Source: JALHVH01 sp963773685 (GTDB lineage Bacteria; Acidobacteriota; Aminicenantia; Aminicenantales; Saccharicenantaceae). Taken from it: a DNA stretch of 64,000 nt. Shown here piece by piece: positions 9,380 through 17,683 of this stretch (its first letter is position 1; each line of letters starts with the position of its first letter). The stretch is taken from positions 372,001 through 436,000 of the forward strand of contig CAVZBY010000011.1 of NCBI GenBank assembly GCA_963773685.1. The letters are read 5' to 3'. The notes under the pieces are model-generated. The model was not told the origin of the DNA, made no database searches, and saw nothing but the letters and a program-made list of their open reading frames with translations. Position numbers and translations under genes: made by a program.

Positions 9380-11616
9380 GCAACACACCGCCCAAAAAAA
9401 CGACACCCGCCGCGAAACCCGCGCCGACCGCCCCCAAGCCCGTGGCCCCCGCGCCGAAGTCCGCGCCTCCGGCGCCCAAGCCCGCGGCCCCGGCCCCGGC
9501 CCCGAAGCCTGCGGCGCCTGCCGCCAAGCCTGCTGCGCCGGCCCCAAAGCCTGCGACTCCGGCACCGAAGCCGGCGCTGCCCACCGCCAAGCCCGTGGCC
9601 CCCGCGCCGAGACCCGTGCCTCCTCCCGCAAAGCCTATAGCCCCGGCCCCAAGGCCCGCACCACCGATCCCCGCAAGGCCTATGGCCCCGGCCCCAAGGC
9701 CCGCACCGCCGACCCCCGCAAGGCCTATGGCCCCGGCCCCAAGGCCCGCGCCGCCGATCCCTTCCAGGCCTGCGGCCCCGGCGCCAAGGCCCGCGCCGCC
9801 CGCCGCAAGACCCATGGCTCCCGCCAAGCCCGCACCTGTTGCCCCAAAGGCCGCTCCGGAGCCCCCCAAGGTCCGCCCCAAGCTTGTGCTCCGGGAAGGC
9901 CTGCTCATCAAGGACGTCGCCGAGCGGATGAAGATGAAGCTCAAGGACCTCCTCGACAAGCTCGGGGATCGCGGGCTTGTCCTCACGGCCAACGACCTCG
10001 TGGACGTAGCCCACGTCGAGCCTCTGTCCCGGGCCCTGGGCGCCGATATCGAGTTCCTCACGGTCGAACAGGAAGCGAAGCTCCGGGCCGAGGCCAAGCC
10101 GGAGGACCTCCTTCCGAGGCCTCCCGTCGTGACGATCATGGGCCACGTCGACCACGGCAAGACGACCCTCCTCGACGCCATCCGCCGCTCCCGGCTCGTG
10201 GACAGGGAATCCGGGGGCATCACCCAGCATATCGGCGCCTACCGCGTCCTTCATAAGAACCGGTCGATCACGTTCATCGACACGCCGGGCCATGAGGCCT
10301 TCACCCAGCTCCGGGCCCGCGGCGCTCGTCTCACCGACATCGTCGTCCTCGTCGTCGCCGCCGACGACGGGGTCATGCCCCAGACCAAGGAGGCCATCGA
10401 CCATGCCAAGGCCGCCGGCGTCCCGATCGTCGTGGCCATCAACAAGATGGACCGGCCCGAGGCCAACGCCGAGCGGGTCAAACAGCAGCTGTCCAAGGAA
10501 GGCCTTCTCGTCGAAACGTGGGGCGGCAAGATCGTCAGCGTCGAGATCTCGGCCAAGACCGGGGAGAACATCGACGACCTCCTCGAGATGATCCTCCTTA
10601 CGGCCGATGTGGCCGAGCTCAAGGCCAACCCCCGCGTCCCGGCCCAGGGCGTCGTCCTGGAAGCCCGCATGGACGCCCAGAAGGGCCCCTTGGCCACGAT
10701 CATCGTCCAGTTCGGGACCATCGGCCAAGGCGAGTCGTTCATCTCCGGGACCTCGGCCGGGAAGGTCCGGGCCCTGTTCGACGAGGCCGAGAAACCGATC
10801 CGGAGCGCGGGCCCTTCGGTCCCTGTCGAGGTCCTCGGCTTCTCCGAGGTCCCGCCGGCCGGGAGCCCGTTCCAGGTCGTCGAAAGCCAGGAGACGGCCA
10901 GGCTCATCGCCCAATACCGCTTATCCAAGGTCCGCAAGGACGAACCGGTCAAGGCCGAGCGGGTCACGCTGGACGAGCTCTTCAAGAGGGCCGAGGAAGG
11001 CCAGGCCAAGGAGCTCGCCCTCGTCCTCAAGGCCGACGTCCAGGGGAGCGTCGAGGTCCTCGCCGGCCTGCTCCCCTCCCTGAGCTCCGACAAGGTGAAG
11101 ATCAACCTCGTCCATGCCGCGACCGGCGCCATCACCGAGGCGGACATCGTCCTGGCCTCGGCCTCCGACGCCATCGTCATCGGCTACAACATCAAGCCCG
11201 CCCCGAAGCTCGTCGATCTCGCCCGGAAGGAAAACGTCGAGATCCGGACCTACAAGATCATCTACGAGCTCACCGACGACATCAAGAAAGCCATGATCGG
11301 GATGCTCGAGCCCGTCATCAAGGAGACCTACCTCGGCCGGGCCGAGGTCCGGCGGACGTTCCAGATCCCCAAGGTCGGGACCATCGCGGGCTGTTACGTC
11401 ACCGACGGCCGGATCGCCCGGAACGCCGAGATCCGCGTCCTGAGGAACCGGGCCGTCATCCATCAGGGGCGGATCTCATCGCTGAAGCACCTGAAGGAGA
11501 ACGTCAACGAGGTCAAGAAGGACTACGAGTGCGGCATCGCCCTCGACAAGTTCCACGACGTTCAGCCGGGGGATCTCCTCGAAGCCTTCGTCAAGGAAAA
11601 GGTCAAGGCCGGATAA
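9376..11616 (+). CDS. infB: Translation initiation factor IF-2
   Basis: GTPase that places initiator tRNA on the 30S subunit. Residues 1-165 are a low-complexity Pro/Ala/Lys linker. The IF2_N segment follows (REGLLIKDVAERMKMK), then the G domain with G1 GHVDHGKT (256-263), G3 DTPGH (302-306) and G4 NKMD (356-359), and the beta-barrel and C1/C2 domains to residue 746. The linker contains 45-base tandem repeats. The 4-base overlap with nusA and the DUF503 gene 4 bases downstream mark a conserved translation operon. Confidence 0.97.
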   Translation: MSNTPPKKTTPAAKPAPTAPKPVAPAPKSAPPAPKPAAPAPAPKPAAPAAKPAAPAPKPATPAPKPALPTAKPVAPAPRPVPPPAKPIAPAPRPAPPIPARPMAPAPRPAPPTPARPMAPAPRPAPPIPSRPAAPAPRPAPPAARPMAPAKPAPVAPKAAPEPPKVRPKLVLREGLLIKDVAERMKMKLKDLLDKLGDRGLVLTANDLVDVAHVEPLSRALGADIEFLTVEQEAKLRAEAKPEDLLPRPPVVTIMGHVDHGKTTLLDAIRRSRLVDRESGGITQHIGAYRVLHKNRSITFIDTPGHEAFTQLRARGARLTDIVVLVVAADDGVMPQTKEAIDHAKAAGVPIVVAINKMDRPEANAERVKQQLSKEGLLVETWGGKIVSVEISAKTGENIDDLLEMILLTADVAELKANPRVPAQGVVLEARMDAQKGPLATIIVQFGTIGQGESFISGTSAGKVRALFDEAEKPIRSAGPSVPVEVLGFSEVPPAGSPFQVVESQETARLIAQYRLSKVRKDEPVKAERVTLDELFKRAEEGQAKELALVLKADVQGSVEVLAGLLPSLSSDKVKINLVHAATGAITEADIVLASASDAIVIGYNIKPAPKLVDLARKENVEIRTYKIIYELTDDIKKAMIGMLEPVIKETYLGRAEVRRTFQIPKVGTIAGCYVTDGRIARNAEIRVLRNRAVIHQGRISSLKHLKENVNEVKKDYECGIALDKFHDVQPGDLLEAFVKEKVKAG
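9631..9807 (+). repeat. 45-base tandem repeat inside the infB linker
   Basis: Three full copies and one shortened copy of a 45-base unit encode a 15-residue repeat (R/K-P-M/I-A-P-A-P-R-P-A-P-P-x-P-A) at 9631-9675, 9676-9720, 9721-9765 and 9766-9807. The unit length is a multiple of three, so copy-number change would keep frame. Irregular PAK-rich sequence precedes it from about 9400. Confidence 0.9.
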
Positions 11617-11620
11617 GTCC

Positions 11621-11902
11621 ATGGTCGTCGGCGTCCTGACCCTCGAGGTCTTCTTTCCCTACGCCCGCTCCCTGAAGGACAAGAGGCAGGCGCTCAAGGG
11701 ATTCAAGGACCGCGTCCGGAGCCACTGCAACGTCTCCCTGGCCGAGGTCGAGTTCCAGGACAAGTGGCAGAGGGCCCGGATCGGCGTCGCCGCGGTCAAC
11801 AGCAGTCGGGCGGTCGTCGAGGAGCTCCTGGCGCGGGTCCTCCGCGAAGCCGAGGAGACCGCCGGGGGGACGATCATCGAGCACCGGATCGATTTCTACT
11901 GA
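11621..11902 (+). CDS. DUF503 family protein (YlxP-like)
   Basis: A 93-residue protein of the DUF503 family, commonly encoded between infB and rbfA. Visible are the conserved core SLKDKRQALKGFKDRVR and the strand-rich ends (VVGVLTLEVFFPYA at the start, IEHRIDFY at the end). Biochemical role is not settled; conserved synteny suggests a link to ribosome or RNA metabolism (inference). It begins 4 bases after the infB stop. Confidence 0.88.
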   Translation: MVVGVLTLEVFFPYARSLKDKRQALKGFKDRVRSHCNVSLAEVEFQDKWQRARIGVAAVNSSRAVVEELLARVLREAEETAGGTIIEHRIDFY

Positions 11903-11928
11903 GGCGGGACCGGGCGAACGGAGAAGAC

Positions 11929-12279
11929 ATGACCGAAGACCGCCGGGCCAAGCGCGTGGCCCACAGGATCATGGAGGAGTTGGGACGGTTCTTCATCGAA
12001 GAGGTCCAGGGCCCGGGATCCGGCCTCATCACGGTGACCCGGGTCGAGATGACCCCCGATCTGGAGACGGCCCGCGTCTTCCTGAGCGTCTTCGGCGGCG
12101 AGGGGCCGGAGGAGGTCCTCGCCCGGCTCGAGCGGATGAAGGGCCCTATCCGCCGTTTCCTTGCCTCCCGCGTGAATTTGAAGTATAATCCCGAGCTCAT
12201 TTTTTCGCCGGACCCCTCCCCCGAGTACGAGGAGCATCTGGACCGGCTGATCGAGAAGGCCCGGAAACATGAAGACTGA
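11929..12279 (+). CDS. rbfA: Ribosome-binding factor A
   Basis: Small KH-fold protein needed for 30S subunit maturation and 16S rRNA 5' processing. The 116 residues show the family pattern: RVAHRIMEELGRFF near the N-terminus, VTRVEMTPDLETARVFLSVFG in the centre and LKYNPELIFSPDPSPEY near the end. The start ATG follows GGAGAAGAC. The last 11 bases overlap the start of the DHH phosphoesterase gene, implying coupled translation. Confidence 0.95.
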   Translation: MTEDRRAKRVAHRIMEELGRFFIEEVQGPGSGLITVTRVEMTPDLETARVFLSVFGGEGPEEVLARLERMKGPIRRFLASRVNLKYNPELIFSPDPSPEYEEHLDRLIEKARKHED

Positions 12280-13255
12280 CCCCGCCGCCGCCATCGCCCG
12301 CTGGATCCGGGAGCGCCGCCGCATCGCCATCACCTCCCATCTGCGTCCGGACGGCGATTCCGTCTGCACGAGCCTCGCCCTGGCCATGATGGGCGAGCGC
12401 CTCGGCAAAGAGATGGACGTCGTCAACCGGGACCCCACCCCCTTCCCCTTCTGCCACTTCCCGGACGCCCGCCGCATCCGGGTCGGTCAGATCGATCCGG
12501 CCGGCTACGACGGCGTCATCCTGCTGGAGTGCGCGGACGTCTCCCGCTCGGGCCAGGAGCACCTGGGGGATTGCCCCAAGATCAACATCGACCACCACTA
12601 CTCCAATTTCACCTACGCCGACATCAACTGGATCGACGCCAAGGCCTCGGCCGTCGGCGAGATGGTCTTCGAGCTCGGCGAAAAGCTCGGCGCGCCGATG
12701 GGCCCGGAGATCGCCGAGAACCTCTATTGCGCCATCGTCTCGGACACCGGGTCCTTCCAGTTCTCGAACACGACGGCCCGGGCCTTCGCGGCCTGCCACA
12801 AGCTCGCCGAGCTCGGCGCGAGTCCGATCCGCGTGTCCGAGAGGCTTTACGCCAACAACCCGCCCGAGAAGATCCTCCTCCTAGGCCAGGTCCTCTCGAC
12901 CCTCCGGATGAGCGAGAGGGGCAACCTCGCCTCCATCACCATGTTCCGGAAGAACCTTTCTGACCTGAACCTCAAGGAGATCGACACCGAGGACATCACG
13001 ACCCTCGCCCGCTCCATCAAGGGCGTGGAGATGGTCCTGTTCTTCAAGGAGATGGACCGGGACGTGTTCCGGGTCAGCCTCCGGTCCAAGGGCGCGGCCA
13101 ACGCAGCCATGGTCGCCGAGCATTTCGGCGGCGGCGGCCACGTCCACGCCTCCGGTTTCACGGCCACCGGTCCCTACGACCGGCTCATCGTGGAGATCCC
13201 CCGGATCGTCGAGGACCTGCTCCGGGCCGATCCGGCCGCGGAAAGGTCCTCCTGA
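12269..13255 (+). CDS. nrnA: DHH/DHHA1 phosphoesterase (NrnA-like)
   Basis: Predicted oligoribonuclease/pAp phosphatase that degrades short RNA and 3'-phosphoadenosine 5'-phosphate. The 328-residue protein carries metal-binding SHLRPDGDSV near residue 24, the DHH triad at residues 109-111 (NIDHHYSN), SAVGEMVFEL, SDTGSFQFSNT, and the DHHA1 glycine-rich GGGGHVHASG near the C-terminus. It lies in the standard rbfA-nrnA-truB order. The family assignment is strong; the exact substrate is inferred. Confidence 0.92.
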   Translation: MKTDPAAAIARWIRERRRIAITSHLRPDGDSVCTSLALAMMGERLGKEMDVVNRDPTPFPFCHFPDARRIRVGQIDPAGYDGVILLECADVSRSGQEHLGDCPKINIDHHYSNFTYADINWIDAKASAVGEMVFELGEKLGAPMGPEIAENLYCAIVSDTGSFQFSNTTARAFAACHKLAELGASPIRVSERLYANNPPEKILLLGQVLSTLRMSERGNLASITMFRKNLSDLNLKEIDTEDITTLARSIKGVEMVLFFKEMDRDVFRVSLRSKGAANAAMVAEHFGGGGHVHASGFTATGPYDRLIVEIPRIVEDLLRADPAAERSS

Positions 13256-13275
13256 TCCCCGCGGGAGGCCCCCTC

Positions 13276-14193
13276 TTGGACGGGCTCATCGTCGTCGACA
13301 AGCCGCTCGGCCCCACGTCCCACGACGTCGTGGCCCGGGTCCGCCGGATCCTCGGCGGGGTCAAGGCCGGCCACTGCGGAACGCTCGATCCCGGCGCCTC
13401 GGGTGTGCTCCTCGTCGCCGTCGGCCGAGCCGCCCGCCTCTTCCCGTTCCTCTCCGGGCACGATAAGGCCTATGCCGGGTCCATTCGTTTCGGCTTCGCG
13501 ACGGATACCTACGACGCCGCGGGCCGTCCGGCCTCGCCCGAGTCGAACATGATGCCGTCCGAAGAAGCCCTTCGGAAGGCGATGCTCCGGTTCGAGGGCC
13601 CCATCCGGCAGGTCCCTCCCGTCTATTCCGCCCTTAAGCAGGACGGCCAGCCCCTCTATAAGCTGGCCAGGGAGAACCGGGAGATCCGGGTCGCGCCCCG
13701 GGAGGTGACAGTGCGCCGCTTCTCCCTGGTATCGTGGGGCCCTCCCCTCGCCAAGTTCGAGGTGGAATGTTCGGCGGGGACATACGTCCGCTCGCTGGCC
13801 CACGACCTCGGTCAGGAGCTCGGCTGCGGCGCCCACCTCGCTTCTCTCCGCAGGACGGCGAGCGGTCCCTTCTCTCTGGCCGACGCCCTCACCCTCGAGG
13901 ACATCGAGGGCCTGGCCCGGTCCGGACCGCCGGACCGCTTCCTCATGCCGATGAAGGACCTTCTCCCCGAGCTGCCGGCGCTCACCCTCCGCCCGGAAGG
14001 GGTCGAGCGCGTCCGCCACGGGAACAGGATCCTGCCCGAGCACGTCCATGAGGTCCTCGACGGAACGCCGGCCGACGTCCGAAGCGAAGGCGCCGTCATC
14101 CGGCTGCTCGGGGAGGACCGGAGCCTAATGGCCCTGGCCCGCCTCTCTGCGGAGGGGGGGGGCCTTTCTCCGTTCCTCGTCCTCGCGGACTGA
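13276..14193 (+). CDS. truB: tRNA pseudouridine-55 synthase TruB
   Basis: Isomerises U55 of the tRNA T-arm. The 305-residue protein starts at TTG (no ATG or GTG gives the conserved N-terminus LDGLIVVDKPLGPTSHDVV). Catalytic Asp38 is in GHCGTLDPGASGVL. Later motifs are QVPPVYSALKQDG, ECSAGTYVRSLAHDLG and the PUA-like C-terminus. It closes the infB cluster, 20 bases after the nrnA stop. Confidence 0.95.
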   Translation: MDGLIVVDKPLGPTSHDVVARVRRILGGVKAGHCGTLDPGASGVLLVAVGRAARLFPFLSGHDKAYAGSIRFGFATDTYDAAGRPASPESNMMPSEEALRKAMLRFEGPIRQVPPVYSALKQDGQPLYKLARENREIRVAPREVTVRRFSLVSWGPPLAKFEVECSAGTYVRSLAHDLGQELGCGAHLASLRRTASGPFSLADALTLEDIEGLARSGPPDRFLMPMKDLLPELPALTLRPEGVERVRHGNRILPEHVHEVLDGTPADVRSEGAVIRLLGEDRSLMALARLSAEGGGLSPFLVLAD

Positions 14194-14224
14194 GTCCGCC
14201 GCCTCCCGTTTCGCGCGCCTTCCT

Positions 14225-14277
14225 GTCAAATTAATTGACGGCCCGTTCTTGATATTTGGGTCGGGCTAATGTATCTT
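14225..14277 (+). promoter_or_regulatory. Promoter and adjacent inverted repeat upstream of the DUF507 pair
   Basis: TTGATA at 14249-14254 and TATCTT at 14272-14277 have a 17-base spacer and point to the DUF507 start ten bases further on. Immediately upstream, 14225-14239 reads GTCAAATTAATTGAC, an interrupted palindrome with 5-base arms around an AT core, which could be an operator. Confidence 0.55.
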
Positions 14278-14286
14278 ATCTAGGAC

Positions 14287-14565
14287 ATGAGGCTTAACAA
14301 GAACCAGATCGAACACTTGGCCTTCGTCATCCTTCGCAATTTGGCCAAGGAGGGGAAGATCATCGTCGAGGACCGCAACCGGCTCCTCGAGGAGATGACG
14401 AACCTGATCCTGGACGAATTCATGAAGGAGGACAAGCTCGACCAGGAGGTCCGGGAGATCCTTGGAAAGCACATGGAAAAGATCCGCCGGGAGAACATCG
14501 AGTACCAGACGATGTTCCGGATGATCAAGATGAAGCTGGCCCGCGAAAGGAATATCGTCCTGTGA
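14287..14565 (+). CDS. DUF507 family protein, first copy
   Basis: A 92-residue, highly charged, mostly helical protein matching the DUF507 family (MRLNKNQIEHLAFVILRNL, then an acidic/basic heptad-like stretch ending IKMKLARERNIVL). No catalytic residues are evident and the family has no established function. The next gene is a paralogue whose GTG start overlaps this stop by 4 bases, so the two are translationally coupled and may form a heterodimer (inference). Confidence 0.85.
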   Translation: MRLNKNQIEHLAFVILRNLAKEGKIIVEDRNRLLEEMTNLILDEFMKEDKLDQEVREILGKHMEKIRRENIEYQTMFRMIKMKLARERNIVL

Positions 14566-14852
14566 GCAACAAGCTGTCGCGGGAGAAGATCACCCACCTG
14601 GCCCGGCAGGTCATCACCGCCCTCACGGCGAACGAGCAGGTCGAGTTCCTCGACGACCCGAACGAGATCCGCCTCATCATCGTCAAGTCCATCGAAGAGG
14701 AGATGAAGCTCTACGAAGCCCTCGACAAGAAGGCCGTCGACAAGATCCACTCCCAGAAGAAGGCCATCGAAGAGGGCAGTCGCGAGTGGGAGATCCTCTA
14801 CCGTAAATATTACAATGACGAACTCGCCAAGCTCGGCAAGCTCTCCGAATAG
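14562..14852 (+). CDS. DUF507 family protein, second copy
   Basis: A 96-residue paralogue of the preceding protein. It shares the pattern KLSREKITHLARQVITAL, a central acidic patch (VEFLDDPNEIRLIIVKSIEEE) and a helical C-terminus (WEILYRKYYNDELAKLG). The GTG start is fixed by overlap with the first copy. The TAG stop is followed in the same frame by an uninterrupted thioesterase frame (see that entry), so a fusion or readthrough product is possible. Confidence 0.85.
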   Translation: MSNKLSREKITHLARQVITALTANEQVEFLDDPNEIRLIIVKSIEEEMKLYEALDKKAVDKIHSQKKAIEEGSREWEILYRKYYNDELAKLGKLSE

Positions 14853-14927
14853 TCCGGCCCCCTCCCCCTCCTCCCGTCCGCCGCCGTCGACGTCGAGGGG
14901 CGCGTCCGGTATTCCGAGGTCGACCGG

Positions 14928-15278
14928 ATGGGGATCGCCCACAACAAGAACTATTTCGAGTGGTTCGAGATCGCCAGGACCGAGTTCTGCCGCCGGAAGG
15001 GGCTTCCCTATGCCGAGATCGAGGCCCGGGGCTTCTTTCTCGTCGTCGCCGAATCCTCATGCCGCTACCGCAAGCCGCTCCATTACGACGAGGTGTTCGT
15101 CGTCCGCACGGTCCTCGAGACGGCTTCACCCCGGAAGTTCATCTTCGCCTACGAGATCCGCGGCGACGGAGGGCGGCTCGAGGCCGCCTCCGGCCGGACG
15201 GTCCACGTCGTCGTCGATACGAAAGGCTCCGTCGTTTCCCTTCCCCAGGACCTCCTGGACAGGCTTCGCCACCAATAA
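14928..15278 (+). CDS. 4HBT/YbgC-type acyl-CoA thioesterase (start uncertain)
   Basis: Hotdog-fold thioesterase, probably acting on acyl-CoA or acyl-ACP. From ATG 14928 it has 116 residues (MGIAHNKNYFEWFE onward), but the conserved strand carrying the catalytic Asp (RVRYSEVDR) is encoded just before that ATG. The frame is open from 14853, directly after the DUF507 TAG, and has no ATG, GTG or TTG before 14928. Real translation may use an unusual start, read through the TAG, or the TAG may be a base error. The family call is good; the 5' end is unresolved. Confidence 0.8.
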   Translation: MGIAHNKNYFEWFEIARTEFCRRKGLPYAEIEARGFFLVVAESSCRYRKPLHYDEVFVVRTVLETASPRKFIFAYEIRGDGGRLEAASGRTVHVVVDTKGSVVSLPQDLLDRLRHQ

Positions 15279-15279
15279 G

Positions 15280-16060
15280 AAAGGTCCTTCTCCCGTTTCC
15301 GGGATTCGTGCTTTCTTTTTGTGCCTGAAGGAATTCCCGGCTCGGGGTGCGCCTTCCGTCGGCCGCGATTTGTCCCGTCGCGTGGTTTGGAGGGGGAACC
15401 CGCTTCGCGTTTCCCCCTTCCAACGCTCCGGCGGCTCCGCCGCCGTCCCGGCCTCCCCTTCTCGGGCGTTCGCCCTGCGACCAAGGGGGTGTCTTCCCCC
15501 TTGGAGCCCCCCGCAGGTTCGAGGCGAACCTGCTAAATCGCTTTCGCTCCGGACCCACGATCGTCGGCTGACCGTGCCCGCTGTTCCTCCGCCGGCGGCG
15601 CGGTCCTCTTCCGGGTCCCCTTCTCTATTGAGAGAAGGGGTAGGGGATGAGAAGAAACAGGATCAGAGTCTTGGACGCGCCGCCGCTCCTCCAGGCATCA
15701 CCCCTGCGCTCCTCTGCCGGCGACACGAACCTTTTCCGGGCACCCCTCCGTATCAAGGAGGGGGTAGGGGGAGACAAGAATACGATGGGCTTGGACGTAT
15801 CGCCGTCGGCACAAAAAGAAAGACGATTTCCGACGGGTTGATGGAGGAGTGCCCGGGGCGAGGAGGACCGCCCCGTAAGCCCCAGTCGGGAGGGGGGCCA
15901 GCCGTCAAGCCCGATCGGCTTTCCGGCAGGGGAACCTGCCTGCAGGTTCATGGGTCTGGGGCCAAGGGGCGGCCTCCGAACCCCGGAGAACGCCTCCAGA
16001 TCCCACTTATCTCTAGATAGCTCGGAGAGAACGGTTCCCGGAATTGGGAGAAGAACCAAA
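15280..16060. repeat. MITE-like element A, bounded by terminal inverted repeats, no gene
   Basis: This 780-base gene-free stretch begins with AAAGGTCCTTCTCCCG..TTCCGGGA and ends with the near inverted copy TCCCGGAA..GGGAGAAGAACC (16035-16057). A second inner inverted pair surrounds the core TTTCTTTTTGTGCC (about 15312-15325) and GGCACAAAAAGAAA (about 15809-15822). Segments near 15320-15380 and 15685-15715 recur in inverted orientation in the element at 50002-50323. No open frame resembles a transposase, so it would be non-autonomous. Several internal GC-rich palindromes are visible. Confidence 0.65.
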
Positions 16061-16090
16061 AAAAAAGGCCGGAGGCGGGAGCCTCCGGCC
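16061..16090 (-). terminator. Rho-independent terminator for the PKD/barrel gene
   Basis: A 10-base perfect stem (GGCCGGAGGC / GCCTCCGGCC) with a GGGA loop lies at 16067-16090. Read on the minus strand it is followed by nine T residues. It sits about 25 bases past the stop of the minus-strand gene. Confidence 0.92.
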
Positions 16091-16114
16091 CGTAAACTCT
16101 TTGAAACGATGGGC

Positions 16115-17587
16115 TTAGAACATAAACCGGAAGCCCAGGGCGAACTTGTGGTGGTCGTCGAACGAGCGGTCGCTGCCGCCGAGCGGTCCGCGGAACTCGA
16201 AGAAGATCGCGCCCATGCTGGTCCACTTGTTGAAGACGTCGACGCCGATGTTCGTCACCCAATCCATTCCCGACTTGCGGGTGTTCTGCTCCTTGGAGGT
16301 GTAGCCCAGCCCGGCGCCGAAGAAGACGGGGCCGGCATGGACGTTGGCCAGCAGGTTGGCCATGAACATGAACTTCCAGGGATCGCCCTGAGTCGGGAAA
16401 GCGCCCCCGGCCGAGGCCACCAGGCTCAGCCGTCCGGGCGTGAGCCAGTAGAATACGCCGCCCCTGAGGAAGCCGTAGGTCGTATAGGTGCCGCGGGCGA
16501 GCAGGGGGCCGGCCTCGAGCATCCAGAAGAGCCGCTTCTGGGTCACTTCGAAGGAGAGCCGGCAGGCGTCCGAAGCGGGCGAAACAGCTCCGGCGTTGTC
16601 AAAGACGGTGACGTTGATGGCATAGAGCCCGGCCTTCTGGAAGATCTTCTCCCAGAGGAAGGGCTTGTCGGTCTTGGTGAAGGTGTCGATGACGGCGCCC
16701 GTGGAATCCGTGATCTCGAAGACGGCCTTGACGATCTCGCCGTCCGGGTCCGTGGAACCGGAGGCGTCGAACGCGATCGGCCGGCCCACGTAGTCCTCGC
16801 AGGGCAGGCAGGACGTCCAGAGCTTGCAGACGGGCTGGAAATTGATGTAGGTCCTGGCCTGGCAGGCGTTGTCCGAAAGGATGTCCCGGAGGTTCAGGGC
16901 GGACGCCTTGAAGATATATTCGCCGGGCTTGTCGAACTTGATCTGCCACTTCGGGGAGTCGGGCGTCAGGTTCTGGGACGCCACCTTGTTCCCCTGGGCG
17001 TCGACCACCTCGACCGACATGCTCTTGGCGTTCTGGGTGCCGCTCATGTCGATGGTGATCGGATCGTTGAGGTTGGCCTTCTCGGGCGTGACGACCAGGC
17101 TGCAGACGGCGAGCGGCGGCGGCGCGTCCTCGATGTTCCTCAGGGCGATATTGCCGCAGGGCTTGGGGATGATGAAGTGATAGATCTTGTAATCCCTGGT
17201 GACGTCGATGGAGAAGACCTCGAGGGGGGCCTTGCCCGCCCATTCGATCTCCTTGGTCACCTTGACCTTGCCCTGGTTCCGGAAGAGCATCCACATCATC
17301 CGGTCGCCGACGGCCAGGGTCGTATCCCCCCACTGTCCGGCCTTCATCTGGTCAAGGAAAGGCAGGTAGAGGTCCCCGTAGCCGGCCATCTCGAACCCGA
17401 GCTTGATGTCGGGGGCGTACCTGTCGCATACCATCTTCATGGCTTCAGGCGTGGGGATGTTCCCCTTGACCCGGGCGAACGTATAGCGACCGATGGTTTT
17501 GAGCTTGGTGACCTCTGCATATGAGCTGACAGCGAAGGCGATCAGGATAAAAACGATGAGAATCGGGACAAGCTTTTTGTTTTTCAT
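16115..17587 (-). CDS. Secreted PKD-domain protein with C-terminal beta-barrel
   Basis: A 490-residue protein with a clear signal peptide (Lys-rich start, hydrophobic core, cleavage near SSYA at residue 24). Two Ig/PKD-like domains follow in the centre; the second shows the hallmark FDASGSTDPDGEIV. Paired cysteines (KLWTSCLPC) lie between them. The last about 140 residues are alternating strands ending KFALGFRFMF with a terminal Phe, typical of outer-membrane barrels. No named family is recognised. It is monocistronic, with its own promoter and a strong terminator, so probably an abundant surface protein (inference). Confidence 0.75.
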   Translation of the reverse strand: MKNKKLVPILIVFILIAFAVSSYAEVTKLKTIGRYTFARVKGNIPTPEAMKMVCDRYAPDIKLGFEMAGYGDLYLPFLDQMKAGQWGDTTLAVGDRMMWMLFRNQGKVKVTKEIEWAGKAPLEVFSIDVTRDYKIYHFIIPKPCGNIALRNIEDAPPPLAVCSLVVTPEKANLNDPITIDMSGTQNAKSMSVEVVDAQGNKVASQNLTPDSPKWQIKFDKPGEYIFKASALNLRDILSDNACQARTYINFQPVCKLWTSCLPCEDYVGRPIAFDASGSTDPDGEIVKAVFEITDSTGAVIDTFTKTDKPFLWEKIFQKAGLYAINVTVFDNAGAVSPASDACRLSFEVTQKRLFWMLEAGPLLARGTYTTYGFLRGGVFYWLTPGRLSLVASAGGAFPTQGDPWKFMFMANLLANVHAGPVFFGAGLGYTSKEQNTRKSGMDWVTNIGVDVFNKWTSMGAIFFEFRGPLGGSDRSFDDHHKFALGFRFMF

Positions 17588-17634
17588 CGATTCCTCCTCG
17601 ATTGTTTGAACCCGTTCCCCGGGCTGATACCATA

Positions 17635-17664
17635 TAAATAATTCTTTTCGGGCCGTTTTGTCAA
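17635..17664 (-). promoter_or_regulatory. Sigma70-type promoter for the PKD/barrel gene
   Basis: On the minus strand, a perfect TTGACA (17659-17664) and TATTTA (17635-17640) are separated by 18 bases, about 48 bases before the start codon. The AT-rich discriminator contrasts with the GC-rich surroundings. Confidence 0.75.
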
Positions 17665-17683
17665 GGGAAAAACACCTTCATGT

